Assembly (NCBI RefSeq): GCF_000757385.1
Contig: NZ_JRHH01000002.1
Location: forward strand, 310,001-374,000
Direction of reading: 5' to 3'
Length of the DNA stretch: 64,000 nt
Origin: Flavobacterium aquatile LMG 4008 = ATCC 11947
GTDB lineage: Bacteria > Bacteroidota > Bacteroidia > Flavobacteriales > Flavobacteriaceae
Below the pieces are notes generated by a model that saw nothing but the letters and a program-made list of their open reading frames with translations, had not been told where the DNA came from and made no database searches. Shown in pieces: positions 52,377 through 62,197 of this stretch (positions are counted from its first letter, which is position 1; each line of letters opens with the position of its first letter). The translations under genes were made by a program, and so were the position numbers.

Positions 52377-53339
52377 TTATTTTCTATTTAATATAGGAAG
52401 AAAAACATAAGATATTATGCCTAAAATTATGGTAAAAATGGTTTGCGACGTCCAAGCTAGCCAGCCAAAAGCGGTTCCAACATCGTTAGAAATTCCGTAC
52501 AAACCAAATATTAATGCTATTGAAAATGGATATGCACCCAAACCACCATTGGAAAAACCAACTGCCAAACTTCCGAAAATAAAGCCCATCACTACTATGT
52601 CAAACGACATTTCGGCAGTTTCAGGAAGCGCAAAAATGGCAACATAAAACATCATTAAATAAGTAAACCAAATGAAAAAGGAGTGAAAAATGTACTTCCA
52701 TTTGTTTTCCATTTTAAAAATTGTAGTCATTCCTTCAATTAAACCGGAGAGTTTTTTTTTCAGTTTTAAAATGATTTTCCATTCGGCATAAATCCAAATT
52801 AGAACAAAAAGCACAAATAAAATCACACCACAAATTGCGGCAATAAGGATTGATTTTATCGAAACATTTTTAGTTAAAAGAAATTGATATAATGTATCAA
52901 ATTGTGATATAAATCCGACGAAAACAAATATCAGGAAAATAGCAAAATCTACTATTCTTTCGGCAACAATCGTTCCGAAAGCTTTGTCAAATGGCACATT
53001 TTCATACTTTTTTAATAAAGCAGCACGCGTAATTTCACCCGATCTTGGAACTGTTAAATTTACTAGGTAAGATACACAAACTGTATAAAAATTATTGTAA
53101 AAATGAGTTTGATAGCCTAGATGATTTAAGGCAAATTTCCATCGATAAGCGCGCGACCAAAATCCTATAAACGCAAAGACAAGCGATAGGAGAATATAGT
53201 AGTAATTGGCTTTTTGAAAACTGACTTTTATCTTGTCAATTTCATCAGAAGTTAATGTTGTAAATTGATAGTATATAATTCCGATTCCAATAAATAACGG
53301 AATAAGAATGGTCAACCATTTTCTGATGAATTTTTTCAA
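52377..53339 (-). CDS. flippase-like / LPG synthase transmembrane-domain protein
   Basis: 320 residues with about eight hydrophobic helices, matching the UPF0104 membrane family. Conserved blocks: FWSRAYRWKFALNHLG near 62-77, VSYLVNLTVPRSGEITRAAL near 110-129, and GFSNGGLGAYPFSIAL near 258-273. Relatives are proposed lipid flippases. The soluble catalytic domain of MprF is absent. Same strand as panD/panC; its start lies 4 bases after the panD stop. Confidence 0.88.
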   Translation of the reverse strand: MKKFIRKWLTILIPLFIGIGIIYYQFTTLTSDEIDKIKVSFQKANYYYILLSLVFAFIGFWSRAYRWKFALNHLGYQTHFYNNFYTVCVSYLVNLTVPRSGEITRAALLKKYENVPFDKAFGTIVAERIVDFAIFLIFVFVGFISQFDTLYQFLLTKNVSIKSILIAAICGVILFVLFVLIWIYAEWKIILKLKKKLSGLIEGMTTIFKMENKWKYIFHSFFIWFTYLMMFYVAIFALPETAEMSFDIVVMGFIFGSLAVGFSNGGLGAYPFSIALIFGLYGISNDVGTAFGWLAWTSQTIFTIILGIISYVFLPILNRK

Positions 53340-53343
53340 AAGG

Positions 53344-53694
53344 TTATGTCAAAGTGTTATCAACTTCATTTGGAAAAACCAACCAAGGTTTGAATGTTTT
53401 TGCTTCTTCAAAATCTAAAGTAGCATAAGAAATTATGATTATGATGTCTCCAGCATGAACTTTTCTGGCTGCCGGACCATTAAGAGTAATTTCGCCCGAA
53501 TTTCTTGCGCCTTTGATAGCGTAAGTTTCAAAACGTTCTCCATTGTTAATGTTTACTATAGAAACTTTTTCACCTTCAATAAGATTTGAGGCATCCATTA
53601 AAGCTTCATCGATAGTGATACTACCAATATAATTTAAATCTGCGCCAGTTACTTTAACGCGATGTATTTTTGATTTTACTACTTGAATTTGCAT
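53344..53694 (-). CDS. panD: aspartate 1-decarboxylase
   Basis: 116 residues, makes beta-alanine for pantothenate. Self-processing site Gly24-Ser25 in [10 protein letters not shown] gives the pyruvoyl cofactor; other conserved blocks are [20 protein letters not shown], and [19 protein letters not shown]. Lies 27 bases after panC, giving a panC-panD unit that continues into the flippase-like gene. Confidence 0.96.
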   Translation of the reverse strand: MQIQVVKSKIHRVKVTGADLNYIGSITIDEALMDASNLIEGEKVSIVNINNGERFETYAIKGARNSGEITLNGPAARKVHAGDIIIIISYATLDFEEAKTFKPWLVFPNEVDNTLT

Positions 53695-53721
53695 GTGGCA
53701 AAGGTAATTTAATTTTTTTAT

Positions 53722-54567
53722 TTAGAATGAAATTGTATCAATCAATCTGATTTTATTAACAAAAACGGCAATAAAACCTCTGTACTTTTTGTTTTTACTT
53801 TTTCTAATACAAGGTAATAAAGTTGCTTCGTCGGCAATTTCAAAATATTCTAATTCAAATGTTTGATTGTTTTTAAACGTTTTAGAAACGAATTCAGAAA
53901 CCTCCTTTGCAGATTTCGTGCCAAAAAGGATTTTTGCTTGGTTTATTGTTTTAAAAATAATGCTAGCTTTTGTCTTTTCTTCACTTGTAAGGCGTTCATT
54001 TCTAGAACTCATAGCCAATCCGTTTGATTCTCTAAATATTGGGCAACCTATTATATTTACTGATAATTTTTCTTTTTCGACTAACTTTTTTACAATTTGT
54101 AATTGCTGAAAATCTTTTTCTCCAAAGTAAGCATTGGTTGGATTTACAATTTCGAAGAGACGTTTTACAACCGTGCCAACTCCGTCAAAATGTCCGGGTC
54201 TAAATTTCCCTTCCATTTGATGTTCTAATCCGTCAAAATTGTAGTGATTTGATTTGGTATTTCCTTCATAAATATCATCTACAGTTGGGGCATAAACAAT
54301 AATTTTGTTAGAAACAGATTTGATTTTTTCTACATCATTCTCAAGAGTTCGTGGATACTTTGCCAAATCTTCTTGATTGTTAAATTGTGTAGGATTTACA
54401 AAAATGCTTATTACAGTTAGCGAATTATTTTCAGTAGATTTTTTTAGCAAAGATAAATGACCATTGTGTAATGCACCCATTGTAGGCACAAAACCAATTG
54501 TAGAATTTAAACTATTATTGTTGTTTATGAAGCTATTTAAATCGGCTTTATTGTTAAAAACATTCAT
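53722..54567 (-). CDS. panC: pantothenate synthetase (pantoate--beta-alanine ligase)
   Basis: 281 residues. ATP-dependent ligation of pantoate and beta-alanine. Motifs: FVPTMGALHNGHLSL (HxGH site, near 27-41), SIFVNPTQFN, FRPGHFDGVGTVVKRLF, YFGEKDFQQLQIVKK, and MSSRNERL (the KMSKS-like loop). First gene of the minus-strand pan unit. Confidence 0.97.
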   Translation of the reverse strand: MNVFNNKADLNSFINNNNSLNSTIGFVPTMGALHNGHLSLLKKSTENNSLTVISIFVNPTQFNNQEDLAKYPRTLENDVEKIKSVSNKIIVYAPTVDDIYEGNTKSNHYNFDGLEHQMEGKFRPGHFDGVGTVVKRLFEIVNPTNAYFGEKDFQQLQIVKKLVEKEKLSVNIIGCPIFRESNGLAMSSRNERLTSEEKTKASIIFKTINQAKILFGTKSAKEVSEFVSKTFKNNQTFELEYFEIADEATLLPCIRKSKNKKYRGFIAVFVNKIRLIDTISF

Positions 54568-54590
54568 TGAGTTTTTATTAAAATAGGGTA

Positions 54591-54598
54591 CAAACTTA
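54591..54598 (-). promoter_or_regulatory. putative -7 element of panC
   Basis: TAAGTTTG on the minus strand, exact TAnnTTTG, 23 bases before the panC start. Confidence 0.45.
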
Positions 54599-54629
54599 CT
54601 ACTTTAGTATTTATCTGCATAAATTTTTG

Positions 54630-54637
54630 TAATTTTG
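54630..54637 (+). promoter_or_regulatory. putative -7 element of the glycogen-synthase-like gene
   Basis: TAATTTTG, exact TAnnTTTG, 36 bases before ATG 54674 and back-to-back with the panC promoter. Confidence 0.45.
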
Positions 54638-54673
54638 CATGTTTTTTATAGCCAATAAATAAATAAATTCATA

Positions 54674-55477
54674 ATGGAAGATAAGAGGATATTGTATGTA
54701 TCATCTGAAGTGGTGCCGTATTTAGCAGAAAACGAGGTTTCTTTAATGTCGTATGATGTGCCAAAATTAATTAACGATCAAGGTGGACAAATTAGAATTT
54801 TTATGCCTCGTTATGGAAATATCAATGAAAGAAGACATCAATTGCATGAGGTAATTCGTTTATCGGGTATGAATTTAGTTGTTAATGATGTTGATATGCC
54901 ACTAATTATAAAAGTAGCTTCAATACCTAAAGAGCGAATTCAGGTTTATTTTATAGATAATGACGAATATTTTAAGAGAAAGGCAACTTTTTCTGACGAA
55001 GATGGAGTAATGTATCCTGATAATGACGAACGTGCAATATTTTTTGCAAAAGGAGTTGTAGAAACAGTAAAGAAATTAAACTGGGTTCCAGATATTATTC
55101 ATGTTCACGGTTGGATGGCTTCGATGTTGCCAATTTACATGAAACATTATTATAAAGATGAAGCTTTATTTTCTGAAACTAAAATAGTGAGTTCTGTCTA
55201 CAGTCAATCTTTTGATGGTTCATTGGATACGGAAATGATAAATAAAGTGGAATTTGATGGAATTCCAAAAGAAGCGATTTCAGATTTAGCCAATCCTACT
55301 TATGAAAATATTATTAAAGCATCAATCAATCATTCTGATGCTGTGATTATTGCTTCTGAGAATCTTTCTGCAAGTTTAACAAAATTTATAGAATCTTCGG
55401 GAAAACCTTTTTTACCTTTCGCTCCCAAAGAAGAGTTTGCAAAGCTTTACACTTCTTTTTATAAAAATATGTTATAA
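54674..55477 (+). CDS. glycogen/starch synthase-like protein, N-terminal domain only
   Basis: 267 residues, about half the length of a GT5 glycogen synthase. It matches the N-terminal Rossmann domain: RILYVSSEVVPYLAENEVSL, RIFMPRYGNINERRHQLHEV, DNDERAIFFAKGVVETVKKL, and PDIIHVHGWMASMLPIYMK. The ADP-glucose-binding K-x-G-G-L motif is replaced by ENEVS at 19-23, and the whole C-terminal nucleotide-binding domain is missing, with a clean stop. It is thus unlikely to make glycogen. It is followed closely by a DUF4270 lipoprotein and glmS. Confidence 0.8.
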   Translation: MEDKRILYVSSEVVPYLAENEVSLMSYDVPKLINDQGGQIRIFMPRYGNINERRHQLHEVIRLSGMNLVVNDVDMPLIIKVASIPKERIQVYFIDNDEYFKRKATFSDEDGVMYPDNDERAIFFAKGVVETVKKLNWVPDIIHVHGWMASMLPIYMKHYYKDEALFSETKIVSSVYSQSFDGSLDTEMINKVEFDGIPKEAISDLANPTYENIIKASINHSDAVIIASENLSASLTKFIESSGKPFLPFAPKEEFAKLYTSFYKNML

Positions 55478-55495
55478 TAATTTTCAAAATTTAAT

Positions 55496-57151
55496 ATGAA
55501 ATTGAATTCTTTTTTTAAAACCCTTTTATTAGGTATAACTGTGGTACTTTTTGCTTCTTGTGATAAAGATTTTAATGAAGTAGGAACAAACATTATTGGT
55601 GAAGATCATTATGATTTTGATGTAGATAGCACAAAAGCTGTTATTGCTTATAATCAACCTCTTGGAGCTGTGCAAACTAATAATTTACCTACAAATGCAT
55701 TAGGTTATTACAATCATCCTGTTTTTGGTAAAACAAAAGCTAGTTTTGTTACTCAGGTAGAATTAATTGCTGCAAATCCTAAATTTATTAATCCAGCTAC
55801 TGTAGATATTGACTCAGTTTATTTGTATGTGCCTTATTTTATTGATGCTAAGAAAACTGTAAAAAACACCGAAACAGGTGATTCAACTTATGAATTAGAT
55901 TCAATTTATGGAGTTAATCCAATTAAACTTGAGATATTTGAGTCAAAATATTATTTAAGAGATTTTGATGCGTCGACAGGTTTAGAACAAGCGCAACGTT
56001 ACTATTCTAGTCAAAAACAATTATTTGAAAATAATTATAATACTGTTCAAGGAAGATTAAACGATTCTACTGCTCAAATTCAAAATGATAAGTTTGAGTT
56101 TAAACCAAATGAAATAAAATTGCAATATTACGACTCCGAAAAAGAGGAAACCGTTGTTAAGCAGCGTTTGGCGCCAGGGATTTTTGTTAAGTTAAACAAA
56201 GAATTTTTCAGACAAAAAATTGTAAATGCACCCGAAGGAAAATTATTAAATAACAATACATTTAAAGATTATTTTAGAGGTTTGTATTTTAGAGTAGACA
56301 ATTCAGACACATCAGTTCAACAAGGTAGTCTTGCATTACTTAACTTTAGAGCAGGGAAAATTGTAATGTCTTATCATGATGAAACATCAGCAACTAATGA
56401 CGCAAAAATTAGAAGAGAATTAACTATAAACTTAGGAGGTAATACGGTAAATTTATTTGATTCGGAAGGAACAGCTACCAGTTCAAGTTATATTGCCGCA
56501 ATGACAAATAATACTCCAGACACACCAACTGGCGACGAAAAATTATATTTAAAAGGGCAAAATGGCGCAATGGCTGTGATTGAATTGTTTGGTGAGGATT
56601 CAAATGATGATGATGATGATATTCCTGAAGAGCTCGAAACTATTAAAAACGAGGGCTGGCTAATTAACGATGCTAGTTTAACATTTTACATTGAGCGTAC
56701 AGCGATGATCAACTCTACCTATGAGCCTTTGCGTATTTATTTATATGATTTAGAAAACAATGCGCCAATACTTGATTATATTTTTGATGGGACCGAAAGT
56801 AACTCAAATCCTAAGCTTAACAGAGTAGTTCACGGTGGAATAATTGAAAAAGAAGATGTTGATAATGGAAGAGGAACTCAATACAAAATAAGACTTACAA
56901 GATATTTAATGAGTTTGTTGGCAGATGAAAACGCAAGTAAAAATGTAAAATTAGGTTTAGTAGTAACTGAATCTATTGCTGCAATAACTAATGCCGAATT
57001 GCAAACACCTATAACTGATTACAATAACATTAAATTTTCACCATTAGCAAGTGTGATAAATCCTCTCGGAACTGTTTTGTACGGAAGTAGTTTAAATGTC
57101 CCTGAAAATAAAAGGTTAAAACTTAAAATTTATTACACAAAACCTAACTAA
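55496..57151 (+). CDS. DUF4270 family lipoprotein
   Basis: 551 residues. Lipoprotein signal ending FASC (Cys22), followed by DKDFNEVGTNIIGEDHYDFD, the typical DUF4270 start. The acidic residues right after the Cys could serve as a surface-export signal. The rest is beta-rich with an acidic loop (DSNDDDDDIPEE near 364-375). Function unknown. It lies 18 bases after the glycogen-synthase-like gene and 15 before glmS. Confidence 0.88.
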   Translation: MKLNSFFKTLLLGITVVLFASCDKDFNEVGTNIIGEDHYDFDVDSTKAVIAYNQPLGAVQTNNLPTNALGYYNHPVFGKTKASFVTQVELIAANPKFINPATVDIDSVYLYVPYFIDAKKTVKNTETGDSTYELDSIYGVNPIKLEIFESKYYLRDFDASTGLEQAQRYYSSQKQLFENNYNTVQGRLNDSTAQIQNDKFEFKPNEIKLQYYDSEKEETVVKQRLAPGIFVKLNKEFFRQKIVNAPEGKLLNNNTFKDYFRGLYFRVDNSDTSVQQGSLALLNFRAGKIVMSYHDETSATNDAKIRRELTINLGGNTVNLFDSEGTATSSSYIAAMTNNTPDTPTGDEKLYLKGQNGAMAVIELFGEDSNDDDDDIPEELETIKNEGWLINDASLTFYIERTAMINSTYEPLRIYLYDLENNAPILDYIFDGTESNSNPKLNRVVHGGIIEKEDVDNGRGTQYKIRLTRYLMSLLADENASKNVKLGLVVTESIAAITNAELQTPITDYNNIKFSPLASVINPLGTVLYGSSLNVPENKRLKLKIYYTKPN

Positions 57152-57166
57152 TTTAACCAAAAGCTT

Positions 57167-59017
57167 ATGTGCGGAATTGTCGGATATATTGGATATAGAG
57201 AAGCATATCCTATTGTTATAAAAGGTTTAAAAAGACTAGAATATAGAGGTTATGATAGTGCTGGTGTAATGCTTTATGATGGAACCGATTTAAAGGTTTC
57301 TAAAACTAAAGGTAAAGTATCAAATCTAGAAACTAAATCAGCCGAAGAGATTTCTACGAATGGAACCATAGGAATGGGTCATACTCGTTGGGCTACTCAC
57401 GGAGTTCCTAATGATGTAAATTCGCATCCTCATTTGTCAAATTCAGGTAATTTAGCCATAATTCATAATGGAATCATTGAAAATTATGAGCCATTAAAGA
57501 AAGAATTAATTAAAAGAGGTTACGTTTTTAAATCAGATACTGATACTGAGGTTTTAGTTAATCTTATTGAAGATGTACAAAAGAAAGACAAATTAAAACT
57601 TGGAAAAGCAGTTCAAATAGCCTTAAATCAAGTAGTCGGTGCATATGCAATTTGTGTTTTTGACAAACAAAAACCAGACGAAATTGTAGTGGCTCGTTTA
57701 GGAAGTCCGTTAGCAATTGGAGTTGGCGAAGGAGAGTATTTTATCGCATCAGATGCTTCTCCATTTATAGAATATACGTCTAATGCTATTTATCTAGAAG
57801 ATGAAGAAATGGCAATTGTACGTTTGAATAAACCTTTAAAAATTAGAAAAATTAAAGACGATTCATTGGTTGATCCGTATATTCAAGAACTGCAAATGAA
57901 CTTGGAGCAGATAGAAAAAGGTGGTTACGATCATTTTATGCTTAAAGAAATCTACGAGCAACCAAATGTTATTAAGGATACTTACAGAGGAAGGCTTCAC
58001 GCTAATAGCGGTATTATCCAAATGGCAGGTGTTGAAGACAATTTAGAAAAGTTTTTGAATGCTGATAGAATATTAATAATTGCCTGTGGAACTTCATGGC
58101 ATGCTGGTTTAGTCGCTGAATATGTAATTGAAGAATTTGCTAGAATTCCTGTTGAAGTAGAATATGCCTCAGAATTTAGATATAGAAATCCAATCATCAC
58201 TAATAAAGATGTTGTAATTGCTATTTCTCAATCGGGTGAAACTGCAGACACTTTAGCGGCAATAAAATTAGCTAAAGAAAAAGGAGCATTTGTTTTTGGA
58301 GTTTGTAATGTCGTTGGTTCATCAATTTCAAGAGAAACCCATGCTGGTGCATACACTCATGCAGGACCAGAAATTGGAGTGGCTTCAACAAAAGCATTTA
58401 CAACTCAAATTACTGTTTTAACGATGATGGCACTTCGTCTTGCTAAAGCAAAAGGAACTATGTCTAATTCAGACTTCCATAGATATTTACAAGAATTGGA
58501 AGTTATACCAGAAAAAGTGGCCGAAGCTTTGCAATTAACAAATGATATTGCAAAAGAAATTGCCTCAATATATAAAGATGCTCCAAATTGTCTTTACTTA
58601 GGTAGAGGCTATAATTTTCCAGTGGCGTTAGAAGGTGCTTTAAAATTAAAAGAGATTTCATATATTCACGCAGAAGGTTATCCAGCTGCAGAAATGAAAC
58701 ACGGACCAATTGCTTTAATTGATGAAAAAATGCCAGTAGTTGTAATTGCTCCAAAACAAGGGCATTACGATAAAGTGGTTAGCAACATTCAAGAAATTAA
58801 ATCAAGAAGTGGAAAAATAATTGCTGTGGTGACAAAAGGTGATACTCAAGTAAAAGAACTTGCCGATCACGTAATTGAAATTCCAGAAACTTCGGATGCT
58901 TTGTCTCCATTATTAACTACAATTCCTTTGCAATTATTATCATATCATATTGCAGTTATGAGAGGTTGTAACGTAGATCAGCCTAGAAATTTAGCAAAAT
59001 CTGTAACGGTGGAATAA
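57167..59017 (+). CDS. glmS: glutamine--fructose-6-phosphate aminotransferase
   Basis: 616 residues. N-terminal class II glutaminase with catalytic Cys2 (MCGIVGYIGYREA), MGHTRWATHG, and HNGIIENYEPL. Two SIS sugar-isomerase domains follow (CGTSWHAG near 306; SQSGETADTLAA), ending NLAKSVTVE. Makes glucosamine-6-phosphate, the first step to UDP-GlcNAc for the cell envelope. Confidence 0.97.
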   Translation: MCGIVGYIGYREAYPIVIKGLKRLEYRGYDSAGVMLYDGTDLKVSKTKGKVSNLETKSAEEISTNGTIGMGHTRWATHGVPNDVNSHPHLSNSGNLAIIHNGIIENYEPLKKELIKRGYVFKSDTDTEVLVNLIEDVQKKDKLKLGKAVQIALNQVVGAYAICVFDKQKPDEIVVARLGSPLAIGVGEGEYFIASDASPFIEYTSNAIYLEDEEMAIVRLNKPLKIRKIKDDSLVDPYIQELQMNLEQIEKGGYDHFMLKEIYEQPNVIKDTYRGRLHANSGIIQMAGVEDNLEKFLNADRILIIACGTSWHAGLVAEYVIEEFARIPVEVEYASEFRYRNPIITNKDVVIAISQSGETADTLAAIKLAKEKGAFVFGVCNVVGSSISRETHAGAYTHAGPEIGVASTKAFTTQITVLTMMALRLAKAKGTMSNSDFHRYLQELEVIPEKVAEALQLTNDIAKEIASIYKDAPNCLYLGRGYNFPVALEGALKLKEISYIHAEGYPAAEMKHGPIALIDEKMPVVVIAPKQGHYDKVVSNIQEIKSRSGKIIAVVTKGDTQVKELADHVIEIPETSDALSPLLTTIPLQLLSYHIAVMRGCNVDQPRNLAKSVTVE

Positions 59018-59035
59018 AAAACTAAATTATATTTA

Positions 59036-59063
59036 AAAAAGCGAGAAATTTTTCTCGCTTTTT
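59036..59063 (+). terminator. glmS terminator
   Basis: Perfect 13-bp stem AAAAAGCGAGAAA / TTTCTCGCTTTTT with a 2-base spacer, followed by T residues. Confidence 0.85.
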
Positions 59064-59212
59064 TTATTTTCTTTCTTTAACATATTTTTGTGATTTATGT
59101 AATAAAATCCAAAATTTAGTATGTATGCATAATATTTTTTTGTTAAAATTACTATTATGTTATGATTACTTTAAAAAAATAAAAATATCATATAAATAAT
59201 AAAACGTATCAT

Positions 59213-59247
59213 TGATTATTAATGCCGAAAATAATCATCGGTTTTTT
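59213..59247 (+). promoter_or_regulatory. hairpin in the leader of the TonB-dependent receptor gene
   Basis: TGATTATT (59213-59220) pairs with AATAATCA (59230-59237). An alternative stem CCGA (59225-59228) / TCGG (59238-59241) is followed by seven T. The two stems exclude each other, which could allow an attenuator-like switch, but both are short and AT-rich. The rest of 59064-59304 shows nothing else. Confidence 0.3.
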
Positions 59248-59304
59248 TATTAATATCAAAAATATTTGTAATTTGGCTACTTAAACCAACAAAATTTAAA
59301 CCAA

Positions 59305-62166
59305 ATGAAGATTTATTATTTTATTTTGACATTGTTTTTTTGCGGCATTTCATTTGCCCAAAGTACAATATCAGGTTCGGTAAAAGATGACAAAAACGAA
59401 CCAATTCCCGGAGCCAATGTTAGGGTTGTTGGAGAATCTGACGGAACAGTTTCAGATGTTGATGGGAAATTCTCATTAAAAACTTCAAAAAAACCACCCT
59501 TTTCACTGGAAATCACTAGTATTGGATACGGAACTCAAACCATTCAAGTAACTTCTGCAAGCCAAACAATAACTTCAGTTTTAGCTTCAGAAGACACAAA
59601 GCTTGATGAAATTGTAATATCTGCCTCAAGAGCTCCAGAGCGAGTGAGAGAATCGCCTGTTACAATTGAAAGAATGAGTATAAAAGACATAAAGAAATCG
59701 GCTTCTCCAACTTTTTATGATGGTTTAGAAAATCTTAAAGAAGTACATATGAATACAAGTAGTATGTCTTTTAAATCAATCAATACTAGAGGTTTTGCAA
59801 CTGTAGCTAATACACGTTTCATGCAGTTAGTTGATGGTATGGACAACTCATCTCCTTTGTTAAATTTCGTTTTGGGTAATCTAGTTGGTGTGTCAGAATT
59901 AGATGTTCAAAGTGTAGAATTGTTGCCAGGAGCTTCATCTGCTTTGTATGGTGCAAATGCATTCAACGGAATTTTATTCATGAACAGTAAAAGTCCTTTT
60001 ACAAGTGAAGGAGTTACTGCCTACGCAAAATTGGGTCAAACTAGCCAAAAAGCGGCTGGTAATAATTTATATTATGACTACGGAATTAGAGTTGCAAAAG
60101 CATTCTCTAAACATTTTGCCGCCAAAGCCAACTTTACTTTTATGAATGGTACCGACTGGTTTGCAGACGATTATGATGATTATACAAACCCTGGAAGAGA
60201 CAGAAATCACCATAATTATAATGGATTAAACGTTTATGGTGATGAGGTTTCAACAAACATTAGAGATGTTGGTACAGCTTTAGTAAATCTTGGAGCTATA
60301 TCTCCAGCTCAAGCAAGTGTTTTACCAAACTATAATGTGAGTAGAACTGGCTATAACGAAACTGATTTAACAGATAATAAAGTTCAAAACGCTAAGGTTG
60401 ACTTCTCGTTGCACTTTAAGCCATTTGCAAATGATTTCGAAATTATTTGGCAAAGTAAATTCGGATTTGGGAATACGGTTTATCAAGGTGCAAACAGATA
60501 TTACCTAAACGGGTTTTTCATGCAACAGCATAAATTAGAACTTAAAGGTAAAAACTTCTTCGTAAGAGGATATACTACTACTGAGGACGGAGGAAAATCG
60601 TATGACATGTTATTTACAGGTATTAATGTAAATAGATCATGGAAACCAGATGCAACTTGGTTCGGTCAATATGCAGGTGCTTATATTCAAAATACTTTAT
60701 TAGCAGGTGCAACCCCAGAACAAGCTCATGCTGCAGCAAGAATCGTTGCAGATACAGGAAGATTTCTTCCAGGTTCTCCAGAATTTTTAAATGCATTTAA
60801 TAATGTAACAAGCGATGCTAGCGTATTAACAGGTTCAAAACTGGTAGATAATTCTAGAATATATCACTCAGATGCTAATTATAATTTTAAAGACATTATC
60901 GAATTTGCTGAAATTCAAGTTGGAGGTTCTTATAGATTGTATGAATTAAATTCGGGAGGAAGAATTTATACTGACGGCGATAGTCAAATTAATTATACAG
61001 ATTATGGCGCTTACACACAACTTCAGAAAAAATTCTTAGACGACAGATTGAAATTTACAGGTTCAGTTCGTTACGATAAATCTAAAAATTTTGACGGAAA
61101 TGTTTCTCCAAGAATCTCATTAGTATATTCTGCTGGACAACAAAAAAATCACAACTTTAGAGGTTCGTTTCAAACAGGTTTCCGTAATCCTACGACACAA
61201 GATCAATATATCGGATTTAATGTTGGAACGGCAGTACTTTTAGGTTCAGCTCCAGATAACTTAACTCGTTTTTCTGAAACGTTACCAGTTTCGGTAAATG
61301 GACAAGCTTTTTCTGGTTCACCTACAGTTGTAATGAATGGTATAAATGCTTACCAAAACTCATATACTGCTGCTTCTGCAACTGCTTTTGGTGCTGCTGT
61401 TGCTGCTTCTGCTCCAACAAATGCTGCACAACTTGCTGCTGCAATTGTAGCAAACTCTAACTTGCTTGTTAGAACAGATGTAGATTACGTAAAGCCAGAA
61501 ACTGTAAAAGCTTTCGAATTAGGATATAGAGGTCAAGTAAAAGACTTTTCTTTTGATATTAATGGATACTATAATATTTATAATGATTTCATCGGAAACT
61601 TAACTGTTGTTGCACCATATTACGGAACAACAACTGATGGAGGTGGTGATTTTACTCCAACAGGTGAAGCTTTCCAATCGGCTTTCGCATTAACTCAAGG
61701 TGATAGAAGAGCTTACCAATTATATACAAATACTGATGTTGAAATTCAATCTTTAGGATTTGGAATTGGGGTTAATAAAAAAGTATTCAAAAACTTTGAA
61801 TTAGGAGCTAACTATAATTACGCACAATTTGAATTTGATCAAGAAAAAGATCCAAGTTTTGAGCCAGGATTTAATACTCCTAAACATAGAGTTAAAGGAA
61901 CTATCAGTAACGATAGATTATTTAAAAACTTCGGATTTAATGTAAGTGGAAGATGGAACAGCGAATATTTCTACCAAGCTTCTTTCGCAGATGGAACTAT
62001 TAAAGCAGCAACTGTTTTTGATGCTCAAATTAGTTATGGTTTCCCTAAATTAAAATCAACTTTAAAAATAGGAGCAACTAATATAGCTGGAAAAGAATAC
62101 AGACAAATTATTGGAGCTGGTTTAATCGGACAACAGTATTTTGCTTCATGGACAATTAATCCATAA
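59305..62166 (+). CDS. TonB-dependent receptor with carboxypeptidase-like domain
   Basis: 953 residues. Signal peptide (MKIYYFILTLFFCGISFAQ), carboxypeptidase-like regulatory domain (about 20-100, SGSVKDDKNEPIPGANVRVV), the TonB-box-like LDEIVISASRAPERV near 99-113, plug domain with LPGASSALYGANAFNGILF near 210-228, then a 22-strand-type barrel. An Ala-rich loop (about 695-720) contains repeated AA/AAQ steps. No SusD gene follows; an SGNH hydrolase lipoprotein does, 31 bases downstream, and probably works with it on an acylated substrate. Confidence 0.92.
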   Translation: MKIYYFILTLFFCGISFAQSTISGSVKDDKNEPIPGANVRVVGESDGTVSDVDGKFSLKTSKKPPFSLEITSIGYGTQTIQVTSASQTITSVLASEDTKLDEIVISASRAPERVRESPVTIERMSIKDIKKSASPTFYDGLENLKEVHMNTSSMSFKSINTRGFATVANTRFMQLVDGMDNSSPLLNFVLGNLVGVSELDVQSVELLPGASSALYGANAFNGILFMNSKSPFTSEGVTAYAKLGQTSQKAAGNNLYYDYGIRVAKAFSKHFAAKANFTFMNGTDWFADDYDDYTNPGRDRNHHNYNGLNVYGDEVSTNIRDVGTALVNLGAISPAQASVLPNYNVSRTGYNETDLTDNKVQNAKVDFSLHFKPFANDFEIIWQSKFGFGNTVYQGANRYYLNGFFMQQHKLELKGKNFFVRGYTTTEDGGKSYDMLFTGINVNRSWKPDATWFGQYAGAYIQNTLLAGATPEQAHAAARIVADTGRFLPGSPEFLNAFNNVTSDASVLTGSKLVDNSRIYHSDANYNFKDIIEFAEIQVGGSYRLYELNSGGRIYTDGDSQINYTDYGAYTQLQKKFLDDRLKFTGSVRYDKSKNFDGNVSPRISLVYSAGQQKNHNFRGSFQTGFRNPTTQDQYIGFNVGTAVLLGSAPDNLTRFSETLPVSVNGQAFSGSPTVVMNGINAYQNSYTAASATAFGAAVAASAPTNAAQLAAAIVANSNLLVRTDVDYVKPETVKAFELGYRGQVKDFSFDINGYYNIYNDFIGNLTVVAPYYGTTTDGGGDFTPTGEAFQSAFALTQGDRRAYQLYTNTDVEIQSLGFGIGVNKKVFKNFELGANYNYAQFEFDQEKDPSFEPGFNTPKHRVKGTISNDRLFKNFGFNVSGRWNSEYFYQASFADGTIKAATVFDAQISYGFPKLKSTLKIGATNIAGKEYRQIIGAGLIGQQYFASWTINP

Positions 62167-62197
62167 TTAAATCAAAATAACAAAACATTCAAGTATT

